Of a stretch of DNA of 64,000 bases, positions 34,601-42,728 are shown in pieces. The DNA is from Streptomyces longwoodensis (GTDB lineage: Bacteria > Actinomycetota > Actinomycetes > Streptomycetales > Streptomycetaceae). The position numbers were made by a program, and so were the translations under genes. The stretch lies in assembly GCF_001514125.1 (NCBI RefSeq), contig NZ_KQ948565.1, forward strand, positions 69,776 through 133,775. The letters are read 5' to 3'. Below the pieces are notes generated by a model. It was not told where the DNA came from and did not search any database. It worked only from the letters and a program-made list of their open reading frames with translations. The first letter of the stretch is position 1, and the number at the start of each line of letters is the position of its first letter.

Positions 34601-34981
34601 GTGGTGGTCATCGTCGCCGGCTACACCGACGAGATGGAACGCTTCCTGGCCTCCAACCCGGGCCTGTCCTCGCGCTTCCCGCGCCGGGTCGCCTTCGCCG
34701 ACTACTCCTCCGAGGAACTGGTCACCATCGTGCGCACCCAGGCCACCGCCATGGGCTACGAGTGCGGTCCGGGCACCGGCCCGCTGCTGAAGGAGTACTT
34801 CGACGCGCTCCCCCGCGACCGTTCCTTCGGCAACGCCCGCCTGGCCCGCCAGGTCGTCGAGTCGATGGTGACCCGCCAGGCGGGGCGGCTCAGCGCGCTG
34901 GCCGCGCCCACCCTGGACGACCTGCGCCTGCTGCTGCCCGAGGACGTCACCACGCCGGCCACGAAGGCGGCGCCCCGGTGA
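31664..34981 (+). CDS. EccA-like AAA ATPase with N-terminal parallel beta-helix and two AAA domains
   Basis: The 1105-residue protein has, from about 1 to 520, a right-handed parallel beta-helix of short repeats (many AxGxxxGVxxxxxxxxxxxxC-type turns). Two CbbX/EccA-type AAA domains follow: Walker A GPPGTGKTTVAR at about 605 and again at about 883; Walker B GGVLFIDEAYTLT at about 661 and 940. In mycobacteria EccA has a TPR domain followed by one AAA; here the TPR is replaced by a beta-helix and the AAA is doubled. EccA-type proteins act on ESX substrates in the cytosol. The gene starts 2 bp after the lectin gene and its stop overlaps mycP (GTGA). Confidence 0.88.
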   Translation: MSRQVLTVGPGDRDRYRTIGEALSAARTGALISIRPGSYAENLVIHTRVTLAAAEGRGTVEIRPRSGSVLALRADAVMLSELTLRGADAEEPAVDVRRGQAALDGCEVVGAAWTALLASGTGSLALRDCRVSNPHGAGVVVTSTTPTTMESCTFEHLGTSGVVLAEQGEARLRGCTVRDARGNGLLANGESRGTVEDCDVSSTDKPSLALEQNCSLSVVRTVVHDTSTGVHLSTSGRTTLEDVRVTGASGNGITLAAGTDPVLRRCRVSRTRGHGVLVTDRARGTFEDCWVDGAQESALRVAGAASPALTGFTARDCEGTGLLLEEDSAAELDRLEVIGGAPAVLVRSGANPLLRRARLVEPEGDGIAALKDARGRVEDCDVLRPKGVGVRAASGSTLYLAGGGVSDAVTSGLSVEDGGNVTVRDFRVEVSGEDGVVVAAGGELTANRTAVHAPQGHGFLLREGALASLSGCEVTGGAQDGFRVESTAPVSLVNCLARENGGGGLVQTAPGTRLAVDGLNSTGNGKRDAWGTGAAENTDPAGSGAADAPPPDRADGPLGALNALIGLENVKQQVGTLVNLTQLAQRREKLGMPAPPMSRHLVFAGPPGTGKTTVARLYGSILAELGSLRSGHLVEVSRADLVAQVVGGTAIKTTETFQRALGGVLFIDEAYTLTSDSNNGGADFGREAVDTLLKLMEDHRDDVVVVAAGYSREMESFLGSNPGLASRFSRTVQFENYSVPELVAIMENMCAQHQYELGEGTAQALAAHFEAMPRDAGFGNGRAARGVFEEMVDRQAVRLASQAQVSEHDLRLLLPEDVSAAAAAQVTGGAAAQDDPLTRLGDMIGLAEVKRDVADLVNLITTARRRAAAGLPVPSLSHHLVFTGPPGTGKTTVARLYGEILSQLGILARGQLVEAARADLVGRYIGHTAQLTREVFERARGGVLFIDEAYTLTPRDGGADFGQEAVDTLLKLMEDHRDEVVVIVAGYTDEMERFLASNPGLSSRFPRRVAFADYSSEELVTIVRTQATAMGYECGPGTGPLLKEYFDALPRDRSFGNARLARQVVESMVTRQAGRLSALAAPTLDDLRLLLPEDVTTPATKAAPR

Positions 34982-36228
34982 AGCCCTCCCTGCGCGCCAC
35001 GGCCCGCGCCCTGCCCGCCACGGCCCTGACCGCCGCCCTGCTGCTGTCCTCGGCCGGCCCGGCACTGGCCCTGCCCCCGTCCCTGCCCTCGGCCGACGGC
35101 AAGGGCCAGCAACTGCCCGGCATGCCGTCCTCGCTCGGCACGGACGCCGGGGACGACGCCTGCACTCCCGCCTCCACGTCGAAGGCGAAGAAGCAGGACT
35201 GGTCGCGCCAGCGCCTCGACCTGGACCGGCTGCACCGGCACAGCACGGGGGCGGGCGTGACCGTCGCGCTCGTCGACACCGGGGTCGTCCCCGAAGCCAC
35301 CGGGCTCGGTGACCGGGTCACCGCCCAGGGCGCGGCCGCGGTCGACTGCGTCGGGCACGGCACCTTCCTGGCCGGGCTGGTCGCCGGGAGCGGCGGCGCC
35401 ACCCCGGGCCTGGCCGGCGTCGCCCCCTCGGCCGAGGTCCTCGCCCTGCGGGGCACCGACGAACGCGGACAGGCGGACGCCGGGCTGGTCGCCGAGGCGG
35501 TGCGCGCCGCGACCGGGGCCGGCGCCGACGTGATCGTGGTCGGGGTGGCCCTGCCCCGCCGTGACGCCGAACTGACCGATGCCGTCGCCGACGCGCTGGG
35601 CAAGGGCGCGGTCGTGGTCGCCGCCGCCACGCCCGACCCGCCGACCAGGGGCGCCGCCGACGACGTACCCTCCCGCACCTACTGGCCGGCCGGTGAGCCC
35701 GGGGTGCTGTCGGTCGCCGACATGCTTCCCGACGGGTCCCGCCCCGACAACGCCCTGCCCACCGGCGACATCGACCTGGTCGCGCCCGGCGCCGGGGTCG
35801 TCTCCGGCGGGCCCCGCGGTGCCGGGCACTACCTCGGCGGCGGTGCCTCGGTGGCCGCCGCCTACGCCGCCGGGGCGGCCGCGGTCGTCCGCGCCACCCA
35901 CCCCGACGACTCCCCCGCGGCCGTCGTCCGGCGCCTGACCGCCACCGCCTACCCGGCCGACATCCCCCAGCTGGACCCCTACGCCGCCGTCACCACCGTC
36001 CTCGGCGACGCCCGCGCGACCGTGACGGCCGGCACCGGGTCCGGGCACGTGGCGCTGCGCGACACGGCCGCCGCCGACCGCGCGACCGGCCGCGCCGCCC
36101 TCTTCGTCCTGCTGGGCGGCGCCGGTGTCCTGTCGGTGCTGTGGGCGGTGTTCGCCCTGCCGCGAGCCCGAGCCCGCGGATGGCGCCCGGCGGGCCCGGA
36201 CGGAACGAGCACACCCGACGGGGCGTGA
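34978..36228 (+). CDS. mycP: Type VII secretion-associated subtilisin-like serine protease (mycosin)
   Basis: The 416-residue protein has a signal peptide (LPATALTAALLLSSAGPALA), a subtilase domain and a C-terminal membrane helix (about 373-395). The catalytic triad is present: Asp100 in VALVDTG, His127 in DCVGHGTF and Ser291 in GGGASVAA. The oxyanion-hole Asn normally found in VVVAAGN is absent: the segment reads VVVAAATPDPP, and the usual INMSL strand is VIVVGVAL. Mycosins anchor and regulate the ESX complex and cleave a substrate. GTG 34978 overlaps the EccA-like stop. Low-complexity repeats start right after the stop. Confidence 0.87.
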   Translation: MKPSLRATARALPATALTAALLLSSAGPALALPPSLPSADGKGQQLPGMPSSLGTDAGDDACTPASTSKAKKQDWSRQRLDLDRLHRHSTGAGVTVALVDTGVVPEATGLGDRVTAQGAAAVDCVGHGTFLAGLVAGSGGATPGLAGVAPSAEVLALRGTDERGQADAGLVAEAVRAATGAGADVIVVGVALPRRDAELTDAVADALGKGAVVVAAATPDPPTRGAADDVPSRTYWPAGEPGVLSVADMLPDGSRPDNALPTGDIDLVAPGAGVVSGGPRGAGHYLGGGASVAAAYAAGAAAVVRATHPDDSPAAVVRRLTATAYPADIPQLDPYAAVTTVLGDARATVTAGTGSGHVALRDTAAADRATGRAALFVLLGGAGVLSVLWAVFALPRARARGWRPAGPDGTSTPDGA

Positions 36229-36844
36229 GCCGACGGCGCGCCCACGTCCCTCAACGTCGCCCACCCACTGCTCGCCCCCTACGGGCCCGCACACGCGGGT
36301 GGCACCCGGCTGGGCCGGACGTCACGGGGGCGGCCCCGGCCCGCCGCCGACCGCGCGCGTACGTCCTTCCCGCCCACGGACCGCCCTGCTGCGGGCCCGC
36401 ACACGCGGTAGCACCGGGCTGGCCGCAAGCTACGGGGGCGCCCCCGGCCGGCCGCGCGCCGACCGCGCCCGTACGTCCTTCCCGTCCTCCGCCCACGGCC
36501 CCCCTGCTGCGGGCCCGCACACGCGGGTGACGCCCGGCGAGACCAGAAGCGACGGCCATACCCGGCCGGCCGCGAGGCAGCCGCACGGACCCGTCCCGCT
36601 CGTCCCAGCTCGCCGTTCGCCCTGCCGCGAGCCCGCGCACGGCTGGCGCGCGCCGGAGATCGGCGGGGGCGGGCTCACCCGGCCGGGAGCCGACCCAGGC
36701 GAGCCCGCCCCCGCCCACTGCTCTCCCTGCCGCGAGCCCGCACGCGCAGGTCGCTTCCCGGGACGCCGGACAGGATGGGCCCGCCCGGACGGCCGTGAGC
36801 CGGCCGTGAGCGGTCACGCACCTCCCGCGCCCCACCCGGAGGGC
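36164..36844. repeat. Six degenerate tandem repeats (105-119 bp) between mycP and eccC
   Basis: Copies start at about 36164, 36283, 36393, 36511, 36629 and 36734, marked by GRGCCCGCACACGCGGGT-like cores and shared CGTACGTCCTTCCC and CCCTGCTGC segments. The first overlaps the last codons of mycP. Frames crossing it on both strands are long but repetitive and I do not treat them as genes. Each unit carries a CCCGC-ACA-CGCGGG hairpin. No coding function is proposed. Confidence 0.75.
36662..36715. terminator. Strong hairpin between convergent mycP operon and eccC
   Basis: GGCGGGGGCGGGCTC (36662-36676) and GAGCCCGCCCCCGCC (36701-36715) are perfect complements around a 24-base loop. It lies in the fifth tandem-repeat copy, between the convergent stop codons of mycP and eccC, and could terminate both transcripts. 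Confidence 0.65.
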
Positions 36845-39800
36845 TTAGGTCTGCTGGTCCTCGCCCGTCTCCACCAGCGCGGTCTGCACCAGCCGTTCGC
36901 GGCGGCGGGCGATGTGCAGGGCCCGGCCCGGGGGGAGGTTGCGTGGCTTGGCGTTGCCGAACAGGCGGCCCTCGGTGGGCGGGCAGGACAGCAGCAGCGC
37001 GGGGTTGTTGGCCTCGTCGAGGCGGCGCAGCAGGCCGTCGCCCAGGCCGCGCCCGGCGCCCATGGCGCTGCGGGCGACGACCAGGTGCAGGCCCATCTCG
37101 AAGCCGAGCGTGAGGTGTTCGAAGAGCGGCTCGAACGGGCTCTGGAAGGAGTTGCCGGAGACCATGTCGTAGTCGTCGACCAGGATGAACAGGCGCGGGC
37201 CGGTCCACCAGTCGCACTGGCGCATCCGGGCGGGGGCGATGTCGGCGCCCGGGATGCGGGTCTTCATGGCGCGGGCGGCGCCCTCCACGGTCTCCTTGAG
37301 GTTGTCCAGGGAGATCACGTGCCCGATGCGGTACTCCTCGGGGACGGTGTCCACGAGGGTGCGCCGGTAGTCCACCACGATGATCTTCGCCTCGTGGGGG
37401 GCGTAGCGGGCGGTGATGCCCTCGGTGACGCGGCGCAGCAGGTTGGTCTTGCCGCTCTCGGTGTCGCCGACCACGATCAGGTGCGGGGTGCGGCTGAAGT
37501 CGTGCCAGACCGGCTCCAGGGCGTCCTGGTCGATGCCGAGCGGCAGGCGCATGCCGCCGCCCTCGGTGGCCTCCGGGGCGGGCAGTTCGGCGAGCGGCAG
37601 CCGGTGCGGCAGCATCCGGATCCGCGGGGCGGGTGCGCCCTTCCAGTGCCGGGAGACCTCGGCGACGAGGTGGGCGACGCCGTCGCCGAGGTCGTCGAGG
37701 GAGCCGCTGCCGTCGAGGCGGGGCAGGCCGGCCAGGAAGTGCATCTTGGTGTCGGCGGTGATGCCGCGCCCGCCGCTGCGCGGCACCGAGCGGGCCTTGC
37801 GGGTGTCGATCTCGGAGTCCATCGGGTCACCCATGCGCAGTTCCAGGCGGGTGGCGGCCTGGTCGCGGACCTGGGCGGACAGCTCGACCCAGCGGGTGGT
37901 GGTGATGAGCAGGTGGATGCCGTAGTTCAGGCCGCGGGCGGCGAGTTCGTTGAACTTCGGGATGAGGTCGTCGTAGTCCTGGCGCACGGTGGACCAGCCG
38001 TCGATCACCATGAAGACGTCGCCGAAGGGCTCGTCGGGGAACTCCCCGGCGGCGCGGCGGCGGCGGTAGGACTGCATGGAGTCCAGGGTGTGGTCGACGA
38101 AGAACTGCTCGCGGCGGGCCAGCAGCGTCATCACCTCGGCGACGGCCCGGTGCACGCGCTCGGGGTTCAGGCGGGCCGCGACGCCGCCGACGTGCGGCAG
38201 CCCGGCGAGCTGGGAGAGGCCGCCGCCGCCGAAGTCGAGGCAGAAGAACTGGATCTCGGCGGGCGTGTGGGTGAGGGCGAGGGCGCCGATGAGGGTGCGG
38301 GCGAGGATGGACTTGCCGCTCTGCGAGCCGCCCGCGATGGCGACGTGGCCGCCGGCCCCGGACAGGTCCACGACGAGCGGGTCGCGGCGCTGCTCGAACG
38401 GCTTGTCCACCAGGCCGACCGGGACGCGGAGTTTCCCGGTGCCGGACCAGCCTTTGGCGGTGAGGCCGCGTTCGGCGTCGGGGGCGAGACCGGGCAGCAG
38501 GGCGTCGAGCGGGGAGGGCTCGTCCAGGGGCGGCAGCCACACCTGGTGGGCCGCCGGACCGGAGTCGCGCAGCCGGTCCAGGGCCACCTCGAGGAGGGTC
38601 TCCTCGTCGTCGTCCTTGGTGTCCGGCTCCGGTGCGGGCGTCGGGTCCAGGGTGCGCGGTACGACCCAGCTGCTGGTCCAGGGCACGACCTGGTTGGCCA
38701 CCCGGGCCTGGGCCACCGCGCCGGTGCGGCGGCGGTAGGTGCCGGAGGAGTAGGCGGCGCGGAAGCGGGTCAGCGCCTCCACGCCGGACTTGAGGTAGCC
38801 GCTGCCCGGCTGGGCGGGCAGCTGGTAGGCGTCGGGGACGCCGAGCACGCCGCGGCTCTCCATGGCGGAGAAGGTGCGCAGGCCGATGCGGTACGACAGG
38901 TGGCTCTCGAGCTGGTGCATGCGGCCCTCGTCCAGGCGCTGCGAGGCGAGCAGCAGGTGCACCCCGAGGGAGCGGCCGAGGCGGCCGATCATGACGAACA
39001 GGTCCATGAACTCGCGGTGCGCGGAGAGCAGTTCGCTGAACTCGTCGACCACGACGAACAGGCTGGGCAGCGGCGTGAGGTCGGCGCCGGCGGCGCGGGC
39101 GCGCTCGTACTCCAGGGCGGAGGTGTAGTTGCCGGCGGCGCGCAGCAGCTCCTGGCGGCGCATGAGTTCGCCGTGCAGGGCGTCCTGCATGCGCTCCACG
39201 AGGGCGACTTCGTCGGCGAGGTTGGTGATGACGGCGGAGGTGTGCGGGAGTTCCTCCAGGCCGAGGAAGGTGGCGCCGCCCTTGAAGTCGACGAGGACGA
39301 AGTTGAGCGTCTCCGAGGAGTTGGTCAGGGCGAGGCCGAGGACGAGGGTGCGCAGGAGTTCGCTCTTGCCGGAGCCGGTGGCGCCGATGAGCATGCCGTG
39401 CGGGCCCATGCCGCCCTGCGCGGACTCCTTGATGTCGAGTTCGACGGGGCGGCCGTCGACGCCGACGGCGACGGGCACCTTGAGCCGGGCGGCGCCGGTG
39501 TGCCGGGCGAAGTGGGCCCGGGGGTCGTGCCGGTACAGGTCGGGGATGCCGAGCAGGGTGGTCAGTTCGACGTCGGTGTCGAGCGGCTGGGCGATGTCGG
39601 TGGCGAGGCTGATGCGGCGCGCGGTGAGCAGCCGGGCCAGCGACTCGGCGCCGAGCACGCCGAGCCGGTCGGGGCGGCCGAGCGGCACGGAGCGCTCCTT
39701 GCGGCTGCGGTCGGTGCGCACCAGGCTCACCTGCCGGTCCCCGACGGTCAGGCGCAGCGTGTTGCGGCCGGGCCGCCAGCGCAGCGCGCCGGAGACGTCC

Positions 39801-40876
39801 AGGACCACCGCGTTGCGGTAGCCGTGCCCCTCCCACCGGTGTCCTTCGGGGACGGTGACGCCGTCGAGGACGACGACGGTGTAGGGCTCGTCGCGGCCGG
39901 GCCGGGCGTCCGGGTCGAAGCCGGGGCGTTCGGCGAACTCGGCGCCGAGCAGGTCGTCCAGCTCGGTGAGGTCGGCGGTGATGCGGCGGACCTGGCCCGC
40001 GCCGTCCTCCTCGTGCGGGTGCAGGGCGTGCGGCAGCCACTTGACCCACTCCCAGTCCGCCCGCCGCTCGTCGCTCGCGCACACCGCCAGCCACAGCTCC
40101 TCGGGGGCGTGGAACACGGCGAGCTGTCCGAGAGCGGCCCGCACCAGGGCGCGTACGGCGTCGTCGCCGGTGTGCGCGGGGGCGGGCTCGGCCGGACCGG
40201 CGCCGGCCGTCTCCTCGGGGCGCAGCAGGATCCGGGCGGAGGAGCGCAGGTACAGGCCGAGGGGCTGGTCGGGGATGGTGGAGTAGGCGCGGATGAAGCG
40301 GCGCAGGGCGTGGGCGCAGAGGGGTTCGAGGTCCTCCACCGGGCGGGTGGAGACGGGCTGCAGGGTGAGGGCGAGCTGCTGTTCGCCGACCGCGAGCCGG
40401 ACCTCGCCGAAGTCCTCGTCGGCGGGGCGGCGTTCCCACAGCCGGGAGGTTCGGGCCAGGGAGCGCAGCGAAGCGGGGTCGGGGTGGCGCCAGGCGAGGG
40501 CGCGCTGCTGCTCGACGATGGTGGCGCGGACGCGCTTGCGGATCTGGGCGAGGTAGCGGAGGTAGTCGCGGCGTTCGCCCCGCAGGCGTTGCTTGCGCTC
40601 GCTGGAGCGGCGCATCAGCTGGCCCAGCAGCATGGCGCCGGCGGAGAGCGCCATGACGCCCATCGCGAGGTAGATGAAGACGCCGTTGCTGCCGCCGGGG
40701 CGCAGGAACATCAGCATCATCGACACCGACATGAGCGCCATCGGCAGGTAGGTCCAGACGGCCGAGGTGTCCGGGACCGTCTCGGACAGGACCGGTGGTT
40801 CCTGGAGCGTCAGTTGGCCTTCGGGCATCTCCGGACCGCGCCTGCGGGCCGGCCGGCGAAACAGCACCACGCTCAA
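36845..40876 (-). CDS. eccC: Type VII secretion motor ATPase EccC (FtsK/SpoIIIE family)
   Basis: The 1343-residue protein has two membrane helices (about 40-62 and 66-88), a cytosolic stalk and three FtsK/SpoIIIE ATPase domains with Walker A motifs GATGSGKSELL (about 496), GGSQSGKSILA (about 845) and GDTESGKTNLL (about 1134). EccC is the motor and substrate receptor of ESX systems. The protein is fused as in most actinobacteria other than ESX-1. The TTG at 40876 has GGAGG nine bases upstream; GTG 40870 is an alternative. It is transcribed opposite to its neighbours, convergent with mycP and divergent from eccD. The stop is TAA. Confidence 0.96.
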   Translation of the reverse strand: MSVVLFRRPARRRGPEMPEGQLTLQEPPVLSETVPDTSAVWTYLPMALMSVSMMLMFLRPGGSNGVFIYLAMGVMALSAGAMLLGQLMRRSSERKQRLRGERRDYLRYLAQIRKRVRATIVEQQRALAWRHPDPASLRSLARTSRLWERRPADEDFGEVRLAVGEQQLALTLQPVSTRPVEDLEPLCAHALRRFIRAYSTIPDQPLGLYLRSSARILLRPEETAGAGPAEPAPAHTGDDAVRALVRAALGQLAVFHAPEELWLAVCASDERRADWEWVKWLPHALHPHEEDGAGQVRRITADLTELDDLLGAEFAERPGFDPDARPGRDEPYTVVVLDGVTVPEGHRWEGHGYRNAVVLDVSGALRWRPGRNTLRLTVGDRQVSLVRTDRSRKERSVPLGRPDRLGVLGAESLARLLTARRISLATDIAQPLDTDVELTTLLGIPDLYRHDPRAHFARHTGAARLKVPVAVGVDGRPVELDIKESAQGGMGPHGMLIGATGSGKSELLRTLVLGLALTNSSETLNFVLVDFKGGATFLGLEELPHTSAVITNLADEVALVERMQDALHGELMRRQELLRAAGNYTSALEYERARAAGADLTPLPSLFVVVDEFSELLSAHREFMDLFVMIGRLGRSLGVHLLLASQRLDEGRMHQLESHLSYRIGLRTFSAMESRGVLGVPDAYQLPAQPGSGYLKSGVEALTRFRAAYSSGTYRRRTGAVAQARVANQVVPWTSSWVVPRTLDPTPAPEPDTKDDDEETLLEVALDRLRDSGPAAHQVWLPPLDEPSPLDALLPGLAPDAERGLTAKGWSGTGKLRVPVGLVDKPFEQRRDPLVVDLSGAGGHVAIAGGSQSGKSILARTLIGALALTHTPAEIQFFCLDFGGGGLSQLAGLPHVGGVAARLNPERVHRAVAEVMTLLARREQFFVDHTLDSMQSYRRRRAAGEFPDEPFGDVFMVIDGWSTVRQDYDDLIPKFNELAARGLNYGIHLLITTTRWVELSAQVRDQAATRLELRMGDPMDSEIDTRKARSVPRSGGRGITADTKMHFLAGLPRLDGSGSLDDLGDGVAHLVAEVSRHWKGAPAPRIRMLPHRLPLAELPAPEATEGGGMRLPLGIDQDALEPVWHDFSRTPHLIVVGDTESGKTNLLRRVTEGITARYAPHEAKIIVVDYRRTLVDTVPEEYRIGHVISLDNLKETVEGAARAMKTRIPGADIAPARMRQCDWWTGPRLFILVDDYDMVSGNSFQSPFEPLFEHLTLGFEMGLHLVVARSAMGAGRGLGDGLLRRLDEANNPALLLSCPPTEGRLFGNAKPRNLPPGRALHIARRRERLVQTALVETGEDQQT

Positions 40877-41283
40877 GGGACAGAACCTCCGGGTTCACTG
40901 GGCTTTCCGGCCCGCACCGAAATGCCGCTCCCTTCCGGGAGCGGGAAAGCGCCGCACCGCAACGACTCGGGGGTTACCGGGGGCGGTGCAATCCGGTGCG
41001 CGTTCGGGGGCGGAAGCAGACGGGCGACTCCCGTGCCGCTGGGCTCCGCACCGGACGCGGGTCCGGTCCGCAGCACAATCCGGCGGGCGTCGGCAGTAGT
41101 CTGCATTCCTCCGGTACCACCTGTCCACGCGGGGCGGGCAGTTACCGGGCACGGGGGTGCAATTCCCCTGTGGACGGGCCGCTGTTCTCGTCCGCATATA
41201 CCTTACGTAGTCTTCAGCCGTTCCCCCTTTCCGCGGGGGACGATTGCCTGCCAAGCCCCCCACGGAAGACGAGAGTTCAGCTG
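40877..41283. other. Divergent eccC/eccD regulatory region with a repeated bipartite motif
   Basis: No gene is visible. GTTACCGGG followed after a few bases by GGTGCAAT occurs twice in the same orientation, at about 40973-40992 and 41141-41163, 168 bp apart. The AT-rich piece CGCATATACCTTACGTAGTC (41195-41214) is the best candidate for the eccD -10 region. The bipartite repeats could bind one regulator controlling both directions. Confidence 0.5.
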
Positions 41284-42684
41284 ATGACCGACAGTGCGGT
41301 GGCCGATCTGTGCCGCCTGACCGTACGCGCGCCGAGCGTCTCCGTCGATCTGGCCGTACCCGCCGACGTGCCGGTCGCCGACCTGTTGCCCACGCTCCTG
41401 CGCTACGTCGGCGAGGAGGCCGAGGAGTCCGGTCTCGACCACGCCGGCTGGGTGCTCCAGCGCCTCGGCGACGGGCCGCTGGACGAGGAGACCACCCTCG
41501 CCCACAGCGGTCTCGTCGACGGCGACGTGCTGTACCTGCGCCCCCACACCGAAGCGCTGCCCGAGGCGCGGCTCGACGACCTGGTGGACGGGATGGCCGA
41601 CACCGCGGCCCGGCGGCTGCACACCTGGCATCCCGGCGCCGCCCGCGCCCTGCTGGTGGGGACCGCGGTGGCCACCGTGCTGACCTCGCTGCTGCTGGTG
41701 TTCTGGCCCGGGGTGAGCTCGTCGGTGCGGCCGGCCTACGCGGGCGTGACCGGGCTGCTGCTGCTCGCCGGCGCGGCCACCGCCAGCCGCGCGGTCGGTG
41801 AGCGGCTCTCGGCCGGTGCGCTCGGGCTGCTGGTCGCGCCGTGTCTGGGAGTGGCCGGCTGGGTGCTGCCCGGCGGCGACGTGACCGGTCCGGACGCCGC
41901 CCGGGTCGTGGGCGCGCGGCTGCTCGCGGCGGGCGCCGCGAGCGCCGGCGGTGCCGTCCTGGCGCTGGCCGCGACCGCGGTCGGCGCCCCGGCCCTCACG
42001 GCCACCGCCGTCGTCTCGGTGGCCACCGCGCTCGCGGGTGTCCTGATCGGCTACAGCGGCCTGGACGTGCCGGGCACGGTGGCGCTGGTGGCGACGGTGG
42101 TCGCGCTCGGCGCGGGCGCGGTGGCACCCTTCGCCTTCAAGCTGGCCGGAATGCGCATGCCGGCCCTGCCGTCCTCGGCGAGCCAGCTCCAGGAGGGCAT
42201 CGAGCCGTACGCGGGCGGCGAGGTCGCCGAGCGGACTGTGCTGGCCGGGCGCTGGGTCACCGCGCTGTTCGCCGCCACGGGCGTCGTCGCCGCGGCGGCC
42301 CTGGCCGTCCTCGCCCACCACCCGGACCTGCCCGAGGTGCTCGTGTCCCTGGCGCTGAGCCTGCTGCTGCTCCTGCACGGCCGCGGCCTGGTGCACATCG
42401 GCCAGCGGCTGACCCTCGCGGTGCCCGGCGTGTGGGGTCTGCTGCTGCTGGCGCGCGCCTGGGCCGTCGACAGCGGCGGCGACACCCGCACGGTGGTCTC
42501 CGCGGTCCTGCTCGCCGCCGCGGCCGCCCTCGTGGTGGCCGCCTGGGTGGTGCCCGGGCGCCGGGTGCTGCCGTACTGGGGGCGCGCGGCGGAGGTGGCG
42601 CACACCGGACTCGCGGTGGCCCTGCTGCCGCTCAGCCTGTGGGTGGCGGGCCTGTTCGGCTGGCTGCGCGGACTGTTCGGCTGA
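41284..42684 (+). CDS. eccD: Type VII secretion integral membrane protein EccD
   Basis: The 466-residue protein has an N-terminal ubiquitin-like (YukD) domain of about 85 residues (CRLTVRAPSVSVDLAVP...LLPTLLRYVG, GDVLYLRP) and eleven or so membrane helices. EccD forms the membrane channel core of ESX systems and its ubiquitin-like domain binds EccC/EccB. Length is typical. It is the first gene of the plus-strand operon eccD-eccB, 44 bp before eccB. The RBS is weak (GAGAG), and the ATG at 41284 is the only start with the right N-terminus. Confidence 0.94.
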   Translation: MTDSAVADLCRLTVRAPSVSVDLAVPADVPVADLLPTLLRYVGEEAEESGLDHAGWVLQRLGDGPLDEETTLAHSGLVDGDVLYLRPHTEALPEARLDDLVDGMADTAARRLHTWHPGAARALLVGTAVATVLTSLLLVFWPGVSSSVRPAYAGVTGLLLLAGAATASRAVGERLSAGALGLLVAPCLGVAGWVLPGGDVTGPDAARVVGARLLAAGAASAGGAVLALAATAVGAPALTATAVVSVATALAGVLIGYSGLDVPGTVALVATVVALGAGAVAPFAFKLAGMRMPALPSSASQLQEGIEPYAGGEVAERTVLAGRWVTALFAATGVVAAAALAVLAHHPDLPEVLVSLALSLLLLLHGRGLVHIGQRLTLAVPGVWGLLLLARAWAVDSGGDTRTVVSAVLLAAAAALVVAAWVVPGRRVLPYWGRAAEVAHTGLAVALLPLSLWVAGLFGWLRGLFG

Positions 42685-42728
42685 CGGCGCCGGTCGCCGG
42701 TTCATCGAGTACGAGTTGAGGAGAGGCT

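Noticed and set aside
36251..36835. 194-codon minus-strand ORF in the tandem-repeat region
   Set aside because: It is a translation of the degenerate DNA repeats; the peptide is Arg/Ala/Gly-rich with no fold and no start signal.
36125..41284. 1719-codon plus-strand open frame
   Set aside because: It is antisense to eccC, which has three clear Walker motifs. Long shadow frames are expected in DNA of this GC content, and the peptide has low-complexity Gly/Val/Glu/Arg composition.
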